DNA of 64,000 nt, from contig CAYJPG010000001.1 of assembly GCA_964371995.1 (NCBI GenBank), positions 1 to 64,000 on the forward strand, read 5' to 3'. Below, in pieces: positions 43,924-52,548 of this stretch (its first letter is position 1; every line of letters starts with the position of its first letter). The stretch is from SHZI01 sp964371995. GTDB taxonomy: Bacteria > Pseudomonadota > Gammaproteobacteria > Steroidobacterales > GCA-2729495. The translations under genes and the position numbers were made by a program. The notes under the pieces were generated by a model, which saw only the letters and a program-made list of their open reading frames with translations, was not told where the DNA came from and made no database searches.

Positions 43924-46871
43924 GAGACTTCATCCTGGTTTGCCGGGACGGCAGTATAAAACACGGACTGCCAGAGGCGGGTCACTGTCGCCGCAAGTCC
44001 GGCCACCTCCGCGTGCGGTATGAGTCCCGAGCGGCCAGCCAGGTTCCGGTGATGGATGTGCCGCCGGTACTCCCGATAGGTATCGGCCAGCAATTCCGCA
44101 TCAGCAGGTGCCAGAATCCCGTGCGCCGCCAACGCTTCCAGCTGGCGGATATTGTCCGACCAGCGTACGAGATCAGGGTAACGGTGCGCCTCACGCAACA
44201 CGAGGTACTGCACGAGAAACTCGATATCAGCCACGCCACCGGGATCCTGCTTCACATCGAAGCGCTCGTCCGTGCCCCTGGAAAGCTCCTTGCGCATGCG
44301 CTGCCGCATCTCCGCAACCTCGGTGGCCAGATTGTCACGACGGACGTAGCTGGTCAGCGCATGGACGCGCAGCGCCTCGAAGGCAGCCTTGACGCCGCCA
44401 TCGCCGGCCACCACCCGGCTGCGCAACAGGGCCTGGTGCTCCCAGGTCCATGCATCCTGCTGCTGGTAGCGATCGAATGCCGCAAGACTCGACACCATCA
44501 GCCCCGACTGCCCGCTCGGCCGCAGCCGGATATCGACATCGTAGAGTTTTCCGGAGGCCGTATGCATGGTCAGGATACTGATGATGCGACGGGTAAGGCG
44601 CGCAAAGAACATCGCATTGTCGAGCGGCTGTGCGCCATCGGTCTGCTCCGCGTCACCGGCGGAGTCGTGCAGAAATACCAGGTCGAGGTCTGACCCGTAG
44701 CCCAGCTCCAGTCCGCCAAGCTTGCCGTAGGCGACGATCGCAAAGTGCGCCGGGCGCCGGATACCATTCTCCGTACAGCCCGGCTCGCCGTGTCGGTCGG
44801 CGATTTCCCGCCACGCTATCGACAGCGCAGCTTCGAGAACCAGCTCGGCGATATCGGTGAGCCGGTCACTCACACTCATCAGCGGCAGCGTACCGGCAAG
44901 ATCGACAATCGCCACGCGGAAAGTTGCCGCCTGCTGAAAGTTCAACAGCGCATTGAGCCGCCCCTCCCCGTCGTCTGCAGCAACGCGCTTCAGGCGCAGT
45001 TTCAGATCGGCAGCGAGTTCTTCGCGGCTGGGTGCCGATTCAAACACCAGCGGATCAAGCAGCTCGTCGAGCAGCAGCGGGTGGGTCGCGACGAGGCGGG
45101 AGAGAAATTCACTGTTGCCACACAGGGACACCAGTTTTTCCAGCGCCAGCGGATTTTCGTTGAGCAGGGCAAAATAGGCTGAACGTCGGCCGATCGCCTC
45201 GATGATCAGCACCATGCCATCCAGCGCACGCACCGGCTTCTGCTGCTTGCAGGCATGCATGAGGATCGCCGGAATGAGCATATCGAGCCGCTGGCGACCG
45301 GGCGTATCAAGACGCGGCAGCAGGCTGCCCTCGCGCAGGCGGCGCAGCTGTTCGACGATGCCGGCCGGATCACTGAAGCCTGCTTCGGCCAGCCGCTCTT
45401 CCTGCAGTTCCAGTGTGGCCTCATCGTTCCACACTTCATCAAGCACAGAAGATAGCGGGGCTGGTACTGCTGCGTCATCGGCCGGCGCACTGCTGCCGCC
45501 CGTACCATTGGCGCCACGGAAAACGATTTCGTGAAAATGGTATGCGACGCGGTCACGCTGGACATCGAGTGCGGCGAGAAATTCTTCCCAGCTCGCCATA
45601 CCCATCGCAAAAGCCAGGCGCTGCTGATCGGGAGGATCCGCCGGTATGTCATGCGTCTGCCGGTCGTGCAGCGCCTGCAGACGGTTCTCGGCGAGGCGCA
45701 GAAAGCAGTAAGCCGTCTTCAGCTCGGTGGCATCTTCAGCGGGCAGACAGCCGGCCTGCACCAGCTGCGGCAGCGCAACCAGCAGCTGCCGCTCGCGAAG
45801 CCCGATAACCGTCCCGCCACGCACCAGCTGCAGAGCCTGCACGATGAACTCGATCTCGCGTATCCCGCCCGGACCGAGCTTGAGGTTGGCGCGGTACTCC
45901 TTCTTCTCGACCTCTGCGGCGATCATCGCCTTCATCTCGCGCAGGGAACTGAACACGCCATAATCCAGATAACGGCGGTAGATAAAGGGACGCAGCACAT
46001 CGCGATAGAGCCCGTCGGCGTCATCCCAGCGGTTGACGACCCGCGCCTTGATGTAAGCGTAGCGCTCCCAGTCGCGGCCATGCCGCAACAGGTAGGCCTC
46101 GAGTCCGCCCAGGCTCACCGACAGGGGTCCGGCACTGCCGAAGGGCCGCAGTCGTGCGTCGACGCGATATACGAAGCCCTCGGCGGTATTGCGACTCAAC
46201 AGGTCGATCAGGCGCTGGGCCAGGAAACGGAAGTACTCCTCATTGCTGATCGAACGCGGTCCGCTTGTTTCACCGCTGCCTGAGTGCACGAACACGAGGT
46301 CGATATCGGAAGAGAAATTCAGTTCGTGACCACCCAGCTTGCCCATCGCCAGCACACCGAAGCCGCAAGGTGCGCCCTCTTCGGTGCGGGGTTCGCCATA
46401 GCGCGCCTGCAGAGTGGTCTGCGCCCAGGCCAGTGCGACATTGACTGATGCATCAGCCAGATTCGACAGGTCGCGCAGGGTCTCGGTGACGTCGGCAGTG
46501 CCAGCCAGGTCACGCCAGATGATCCGCACCAGCTCACGATGGCGAAACAGGCGCAGACGACGCTGCAGCTCTTCTTCGTCCGGCTCCGGCGGCAGCGCAG
46601 CGCGCAGCAGTTCGACGTAATCGTCAGCTGTCGTGGTTCGTTTCAGGCGGCCACTTGTCAGCAGCTCGGCCAGCATGACGGGGTAACGCAGGAGGATGTC
46701 GGCCGCATAGGGGCTGGCGGTGAGCACCCGGACGAGCTGCGAGCGGCGCTGCGGATCGTCCGGGAAGGCGGTGACAAGCTCCGGACGGGCCGTCAGCTGT
46801 TCGTGAAGAGCGGCGACTCCCTCACGCAGAGGCGCGGGGACGATTTCAAATTCAACCGGGCGCGGATTCAT
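43920..46871 (-). CDS. glnE: Bifunctional glutamine synthetase adenylyltransferase/adenylyl-removing enzyme
   Basis: Reversibly adenylylates glutamine synthetase under PII control, tuning nitrogen assimilation. 983 residues, close to the family norm of about 950. There are two nucleotidyltransferase domains: the N-terminal (deadenylylating) one has GKLGGHELNFSSDIDLVFVH, the C-terminal one has GKLGGLELGYGSDLDLVFLHD. Each is followed by helical domains with RRIISILTMHTASGKLYDVDIRLRP. ATG 46871, divergent from a hydrolase gene 26 bases away. Confidence 0.97.
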   Translation of the reverse strand: MNPRPVEFEIVPAPLREGVAALHEQLTARPELVTAFPDDPQRRSQLVRVLTASPYAADILLRYPVMLAELLTSGRLKRTTTADDYVELLRAALPPEPDEEELQRRLRLFRHRELVRIIWRDLAGTADVTETLRDLSNLADASVNVALAWAQTTLQARYGEPRTEEGAPCGFGVLAMGKLGGHELNFSSDIDLVFVHSGSGETSGPRSISNEEYFRFLAQRLIDLLSRNTAEGFVYRVDARLRPFGSAGPLSVSLGGLEAYLLRHGRDWERYAYIKARVVNRWDDADGLYRDVLRPFIYRRYLDYGVFSSLREMKAMIAAEVEKKEYRANLKLGPGGIREIEFIVQALQLVRGGTVIGLRERQLLVALPQLVQAGCLPAEDATELKTAYCFLRLAENRLQALHDRQTHDIPADPPDQQRLAFAMGMASWEEFLAALDVQRDRVAYHFHEIVFRGANGTGGSSAPADDAAVPAPLSSVLDEVWNDEATLELQEERLAEAGFSDPAGIVEQLRRLREGSLLPRLDTPGRQRLDMLIPAILMHACKQQKPVRALDGMVLIIEAIGRRSAYFALLNENPLALEKLVSLCGNSEFLSRLVATHPLLLDELLDPLVFESAPSREELAADLKLRLKRVAADDGEGRLNALLNFQQAATFRVAIVDLAGTLPLMSVSDRLTDIAELVLEAALSIAWREIADRHGEPGCTENGIRRPAHFAIVAYGKLGGLELGYGSDLDLVFLHDSAGDAEQTDGAQPLDNAMFFARLTRRIISILTMHTASGKLYDVDIRLRPSGQSGLMVSSLAAFDRYQQQDAWTWEHQALLRSRVVAGDGGVKAAFEALRVHALTSYVRRDNLATEVAEMRQRMRKELSRGTDERFDVKQDPGGVADIEFLVQYLVLREAHRYPDLVRWSDNIRQLEALAAHGILAPADAELLADTYREYRRHIHHRNLAGRSGLIPHAEVAGLAATVTRLWQSVFYTAVPANQDEVS

Positions 46872-46897
46872 TGCTGCGATATTAGTAGACTTTCATC

Positions 46898-47611
46898 ATG
46901 ACAACTTTTGTTCTTGTACATGGCAGCTGGCATGGCGCCTGGTGCTGGCACCGGGTAGTGCCCGAACTGGAGGCACTGGGTCATCAGGTGCTGGCGCCGG
47001 ACCTGCCCGGACATGGCGATGATGCCACGCCGCTCGCACAGCTCACGCTGGCGGCCTACGCGAAATGTGTCACAGCGGCAGTGCGCGCTGCTTCCGGGTC
47101 GGTGGTGCTTGTCGGCCACAGTTTCGGCGGTATCGTCATCAGCCAGACCGCGGAGATCGTTCCGGAGCGGATCAGCCGGCTTATCTATCTGACAGCGTTC
47201 CTGCCTGCCAACGGCCAATCCCTGTCGCGGCTCGCCACGGCCGACGGTGACAACCCGGTGGCCACCAGCTCAAGCATCTCGGCAGACCAGCAGCTCATCA
47301 GCCTTGATCTCACCCGGGTGCACGAGCTGCTCTACGCTGACTGTCCGGAAAGCGATGTCGCGCTCGCCCGGCAGCGCCTGTGCGCCGAGCCGGTCACGCC
47401 TTTCATAACACCTGTAAAAATCACGGCTGGACGGGCCGGCAGCATCCCGCGTACCTATATCGAGTGCCTGAACGACATCGCCATCCCGCTCTGGTTTCAG
47501 CGCCAGATGCAGGCCACCGTGCCCTGCGATCCGGTGTACGTCCTGGCGACAGGGCACTCACCGTTCTTTGCCGCACCGGCAGAACTGGCCCGCTTGCTGG
47601 GGGAGGCTTAA
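46898..47611 (+). CDS. Alpha/beta hydrolase of the methylesterase/hydroxynitrile-lyase-like group
   Basis: 237 residues, cytosolic. FVLVHGSWHGAWCWHRVVPEL is the oxyanion-hole region, LVGHSFGGIV holds the nucleophile Ser, and ATGHSPFFAAPAEL the catalytic His. The compact size and the HGxWHGAWCW opening match plant-type methylesterase/HNL relatives common in bacteria. Substrate unknown. There is no obvious Shine-Dalgarno before ATG 46898; transcription starts in the 26 bases shared with glnE, or within glnE. Confidence 0.82.
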   Translation: MTTFVLVHGSWHGAWCWHRVVPELEALGHQVLAPDLPGHGDDATPLAQLTLAAYAKCVTAAVRAASGSVVLVGHSFGGIVISQTAEIVPERISRLIYLTAFLPANGQSLSRLATADGDNPVATSSSISADQQLISLDLTRVHELLYADCPESDVALARQRLCAEPVTPFITPVKITAGRAGSIPRTYIECLNDIAIPLWFQRQMQATVPCDPVYVLATGHSPFFAAPAELARLLGEA

Positions 47612-47638
47612 AGGAAACGTCAGCCTTTATTCCTGTCA

Positions 47639-47658
47639 AAAAAAGGTAGCGTCCCCTA
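47639..47658. repeat. AAAGGTAGCGTCCCC element at the 3' end of talB
   Basis: AAAAAGGTAGCGTCCCC followed by TATT overlaps the talB stop codon (47656-47658). The same core lies in inverted orientation at 48616-48630 and again at 48657-48669 on the other side of the gene. Confidence 0.6.
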
Positions 47659-48612
47659 TTCGACCAGCGTACTGGCCCACGCCTCAAGCTTCAGGGCATC
47701 CTGGTGGAAGGTGCGAATGCCAGCGGCCAACTTGTCGGTCGCCATCGCGTCCTCGTTGTGCGCCCAGCGGAAACCCTGCTCGTTCATGGTGACTTTCTGC
47801 AAGTCGCTGGCCTTGGCCGCAGCCACATTCAGTCTTGCCTCCAGCGTGCCTTCGCGCTTCTGCAGTTCAGCGAGAAGGTCGGGCGCAATGGTCAGCAGAT
47901 CGCAACCGGACAAGAGCAGGATCTGCTCGATCTTCCGGAAGCTTGCGCCCATGACTTCGGTCTTGTAGTCGAACTTCTTGTAGTAGTTGTAAATCTGCGT
48001 CACTGAAGCCACACCCGGATCTTCATCTACCGGTATCTCGGCACCCTTTTCCTTGCGCCAGTAATCATAGATACGTCCGACGAAAGGCGAAATCAGCGTG
48101 ACCTTCGCCTCTGCACAGGCGACCGCCTGGGCAAAAGAAAACAGGAGGGTCAGATTGCAGTGGATACTTTCGCGCTCAAGCAGCTCGGCTGCCTTGATGC
48201 CTTCCCAGGTACTGCCGAGCTTGATCAGCACGCGCTCCCTGGCAATCCCGGCTTTCTCGTACATCGCGATCAGCGCACGGGCCTTTGCCACGGAACCCGC
48301 CGTATCGAAAGAATAAGAAGCTGGCACTTCGGTGGACACCCGACCGGGAATGAGCTTCAGGATCTCGATACCGAAGTTGACCGCAAGCCGGTCGGTGAAC
48401 GCGGCGGTACGGTCAGCTGCGGTACCGCTGATCGACTGCGAGTAACGCAACGCCTCCTCAACCAGCGGCCGGTATTCCAGTTGCTGCGCCGCCTTGCCGA
48501 GCAGCGACGGGTTGGTCGTCGCGTCGCGGGGCTTGTACTGGGCAATCTGGCCTATATCGCCGGTGTCGGCAACGATAACGGTATGCGCCTTGAGGGAATC
48601 GAGCATCGACAT
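47656..48612 (-). CDS. talB: Transaldolase
   Basis: Moves a dihydroxyacetone unit between sugar phosphates in the non-oxidative pentose phosphate pathway. 318 residues, same size as E. coli TalB. Lys131 in RVLIKLGSTWEGI is the Schiff-base lysine; DATTNPSLL, NLTLLFSFAQAVACAEA and ISPFVGRIYDY are typical. The ATG is at 48612 (a second Met two codons later). It stands alone between repeat elements: its stop and its 5' leader both lie in copies of the GGTAGCGTC repeat. Confidence 0.96.
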   Translation of the reverse strand: MSMLDSLKAHTVIVADTGDIGQIAQYKPRDATTNPSLLGKAAQQLEYRPLVEEALRYSQSISGTAADRTAAFTDRLAVNFGIEILKLIPGRVSTEVPASYSFDTAGSVAKARALIAMYEKAGIARERVLIKLGSTWEGIKAAELLERESIHCNLTLLFSFAQAVACAEAKVTLISPFVGRIYDYWRKEKGAEIPVDEDPGVASVTQIYNYYKKFDYKTEVMGASFRKIEQILLLSGCDLLTIAPDLLAELQKREGTLEARLNVAAAKASDLQKVTMNEQGFRWAHNEDAMATDKLAAGIRTFHQDALKLEAWASTLVE

Positions 48613-48617
48613 AAGGC

Positions 48618-48669
48618 GACGCTACCCTTTTTCCCTGTTCCTCACCACCTCTGAATAAAGGGTAGCGTT
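48618..48669. repeat. Inverted repeat upstream of talB
   Basis: GACGCTACCCTTT (48618-48630) and AAAGGGTAGCGTT (48657-48669) are near-perfect inverted copies around a 26-base loop. They start five bases before the talB ATG and would form a strong hairpin in the 5' leader RNA. Confidence 0.7.
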
Positions 48670-48720
48670 CCAGTGTGGTTACTTCATACCGGCAGAGGGT
48701 CGCACGCTCCAAGCGGTCCA

Positions 48721-48754
48721 AAAAGAAAAGCCCCGCCATTTCTGGCGGGGCTTT
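48721..48754 (-). terminator. Intrinsic terminator after the TolB-like lipoprotein gene
   Basis: AAAGCCCCGCCA / TGGCGGGGCTTT form a perfect 12-bp stem with a TTTC loop (48727-48754). On the minus strand it is followed by a U-rich run. The stem is identical to that after groEL. Confidence 0.88.
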
Positions 48755-48768
48755 CAGCGTCGTATCCC

Positions 48769-48795
48769 GCAGGAGCAGCTTCAGCCGCGATCGGG
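48769..48795. repeat. REP-like palindromic element
   Basis: GCAGGAGCAGCTTCAGCCGCGATCGGG matches the GTAGGAGCGGCTTCAGCCGCGA type of REP common in Xanthomonas/Pseudomonas-like genomes. It lies between the stop of the TolB-like gene and its terminator. Confidence 0.6.
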
Positions 48796-48807
48796 ATTAT
48801 TCAGTCA

Positions 48808-50049
48808 TTACTTGCCGAGGCGATCACCGTACTCCAGAAGGCCCGGATCCTCGACCCAGCCGTCCGGCCGCTTGGCCCGGGGCGGGATGCTGCCCTTGAA
48901 GTTCTCCGGCCCGACGTTGAGCGAGGAGATATCCATCACGAAGGTGTGGATATTGGACATGAAGCCCGAGCCAAGGCTGCGACCGAACAGCGCCTTCTTG
49001 CCGTCCCAGGAAATGGACACGAAGCCGTCGAAGCCCTTGTTGTAGGTGATCTGCACCGGCTCACCACCGGCAAGATCGTTCATCACGACTTCCCAGTTGT
49101 TGCCTTCGAAGACCCGGTCATAGAAGAAATGCTGGCCATCCGGGGCGATGAACGGCGCCCAGTTCATGTCCTTGGTGAAGGTGCGGGGCTGCACGTCGGT
49201 GCCATCCGTCGTCATCGTGAAGATGGTCATCGGCGTCTGCTGGTGCTTGCCCGTTGCCTTGTATTCTTCGTTGATCCGCAGCTTGTCGCTGCGCTTCCAG
49301 GCGCGGAAGATCAGGTGCTTGCCATCCGGAGTCGGGTACGGCGCGCCTTCCTGCCAGTCGGCGGTAAAGGTCAGCTGCTGCTCGTCCGTACCGTCGATGC
49401 GCATCTTCCAGATGTCGAGCTTGCCGTCGATCTGCCGGCCGAAGAACACCCATTTGCCATCGAGGGACGTCGTCACCTCGGCTTCGTAGTACTTGTTGTT
49501 GGTCAGGCGCTTGATGTCGCCGCCCTTGAGGTCGGAGGTGTACAGCTCGGCGCCCTGGGGGTAGTCCGTCTCTTCGGACCAGTTGCCCGGCGGCATTTCC
49601 GGGTGGTCACGGGTCGATGTCCAGATCACCCGCTTCCCGTCCGGAAGGACGAACCAGGAGCAGGCGTCCTGACCCTTGTCATTGATGCGGGTGAGCTCCT
49701 CGCCGGTATCCGTGTAGGTAAAGGTCAGCGAGCCGCCAATCTTGCCCTTCTCCGGCTGGGCCGCCATCGGATCCTTGGTCTGGGCGATGACGTGGAAATT
49801 GTCCGGGGCGTAGTAGGCCTCTGCCGACTGCGGGATGTTGGGGATCATGCGGACCGGCAGTTCCTTCCCGGCCCACTCCGCCGGCGGGGCTTCATCGGGT
49901 GACGCCAGGTTCGCAAGGTCTGGTGACGTCGCCTTGGCCGCCGGCTCGGTTGCGGCCACCGGGCTGGCGGGCGGGCTGCAGCCGGCCAGAACAGGAATGA
50001 GAACGGCAATTCCGATGGTCGTCCATCGAGTTATTGGACGGATTCGCAT
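48808..50049 (-). CDS. TolB-like (PD40/WD40-type) beta-propeller lipoprotein
   Basis: 413 residues. Lipoprotein signal with LIPVLAGCS (Cys at about 23), then an unstructured Ala/Pro/Glu stretch to about residue 65. A six-bladed propeller is suggested by repeats of the PDGKxxIF type (VLPDGKRVIWTSTRD, SLDGKWVFFGRQIDG, TPDGKHLIFRAWKR, APDGQHFFYDRV, SWDGKKALFGRS). ATG 50049 has GGGGA seven bases upstream and begins the signal peptide; the frame opens further out. Such periplasmic propellers often bind other envelope proteins; no TolA/Pal genes are nearby, so it is not the Tol-system TolB. Confidence 0.82.
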   Translation of the reverse strand: MRIRPITRWTTIGIAVLIPVLAGCSPPASPVAATEPAAKATSPDLANLASPDEAPPAEWAGKELPVRMIPNIPQSAEAYYAPDNFHVIAQTKDPMAAQPEKGKIGGSLTFTYTDTGEELTRINDKGQDACSWFVLPDGKRVIWTSTRDHPEMPPGNWSEETDYPQGAELYTSDLKGGDIKRLTNNKYYEAEVTTSLDGKWVFFGRQIDGKLDIWKMRIDGTDEQQLTFTADWQEGAPYPTPDGKHLIFRAWKRSDKLRINEEYKATGKHQQTPMTIFTMTTDGTDVQPRTFTKDMNWAPFIAPDGQHFFYDRVFEGNNWEVVMNDLAGGEPVQITYNKGFDGFVSISWDGKKALFGRSLGSGFMSNIHTFVMDISSLNVGPENFKGSIPPRAKRPDGWVEDPGLLEYGDRLGK

Positions 50050-50224
50050 AACAGTAGTCCCCTTTATTCTTGTTGCCCTGAAGTGAATCGACCTTAAGCG
50101 GTTCGATGATACGAATGTAGCGCATATCCTGTCCAATGGCCAAAAGCCATAGCGTCAGTCACCAGCCCCGCCAGAACGTTCCTGTCAGGCGCTCGGGCTG
50201 AATCGGCGGCTTCAGCTGCAACCC

Positions 50225-50258
50225 AAAAGAAAAGCCCCGCCATCTCTGGCGGGGCTTT
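50225..50258 (-). terminator. groEL intrinsic terminator
   Basis: AAAGCCCCGCCA (50231-50242), loop TCTC, TGGCGGGGCTTT (50247-50258), then a U-rich stretch on the minus strand. The stem is the same as at 48727-48754. Confidence 0.88.
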
Positions 50259-50273
50259 ATGGTCGTCGGTCTC

Positions 50274-50323
50274 TGTAGGAGCGGTATTAACCGCGATTGG
50301 ATCGCACCTAAACGCGCTCCTAC
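50274..50323. repeat. REP-like inverted repeat between groEL stop and its terminator
   Basis: GTAGGAGCG (50275-50283) pairs with CGCTCCTAC (50315-50323); an inner GCGGTATTAACCGC forms a second hairpin. It starts 14 bases after the groEL stop. Confidence 0.7.
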
Positions 50324-50336
50324 GACGGCGTAGTCG

Positions 50337-51986
<1,650 letters not shown>

Positions 51987-52022
51987 TGATGTATTCCTCT
52001 GAATTCCTGGTTGATGCGGCGC

Positions 52023-52313
52023 TTAGCCTTCGATCACGGCCATGATGTCGTCTTCTTTCATGACGAGCAGGTCTTCGCCATCGACTTTGACTTCGGTGCC
52101 GCTGTACTTGCCGAACAGCACCTTGTCGCCTGCCTTCAGGTCGAGCGGGCGGACATCGCCATTCTCGAGGATCCGGCCCTTGCCGACGGCAATGACCTTG
52201 CCCCGGATGGGCTTTTCGGTGGCCGAGTCAGGAATCACGATGCCACCGGGAGACTTACGCTCCTCTTCGGTGCGCTTGATGATGACTCGGTCGTGTAAGG
52301 GACGGATTTTCAT
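52023..52313 (-). CDS. groS: Co-chaperonin GroES (10 kDa)
   Basis: Heptameric lid of the GroEL chamber. 96 residues. KIRPLHDRVIIKRTEEERKS opens the protein and contains the mobile-loop region up to GGIVIPDSATEKP; VLFGKYSGTEVKVDGEDLL and EDDIMAVIE close it. ATG 52313, GGAGGAG eight bases upstream; the frame is open to 52382, but that part is leader. First gene of the groESL operon. Confidence 0.98.
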   Translation of the reverse strand: MKIRPLHDRVIIKRTEEERKSPGGIVIPDSATEKPIRGKVIAVGKGRILENGDVRPLDLKAGDKVLFGKYSGTEVKVDGEDLLVMKEDDIMAVIEG

Positions 52314-52395
52314 GGCAAAACTCTCCTCCAATAAGCCGGTGACACAGTGTCGCCAAAGCCCTGGAGGGGCACGGGACACCAAATATTCGAATGGA

Positions 52396-52422
52396 TTAGC
52401 ACTCTCTCGCGGAGAGTGCCAA
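52396..52422. promoter_or_regulatory. CIRCE operator (HrcA binding site)
   Basis: TTAGCACTC, nine bases, GAGTGCCAA: the CIRCE inverted repeat with one mismatch in the last arm. It lies 83 bases before the groES ATG, at the expected transcription start. HrcA repression is inferred; hrcA is not in the window. Confidence 0.93.
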
Positions 52423-52449
52423 TGATAGGGGCGGCACCGCGGATTTCAA
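52422..52449 (-). promoter_or_regulatory. groES promoter with heat-shock (sigma-32) character
   Basis: Minus strand TTGAAA (52449-52444), a 16-base spacer, TATCAT (52427-52422), immediately before the CIRCE. The context CCCTTGAAA and CCCCTAT also matches the sigma-32 consensus, so dual control by sigma-32 and HrcA is likely. Confidence 0.7.
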
Positions 52450-52548
52450 GGGCTGACATAATTCGCGCCCGTGTCGATGGAATCCGTCGCCACCGGATGA
52501 GACCGTATCCCATTGGGTAAACGAGCAGATAAAGCGGGCAATAAGCGG

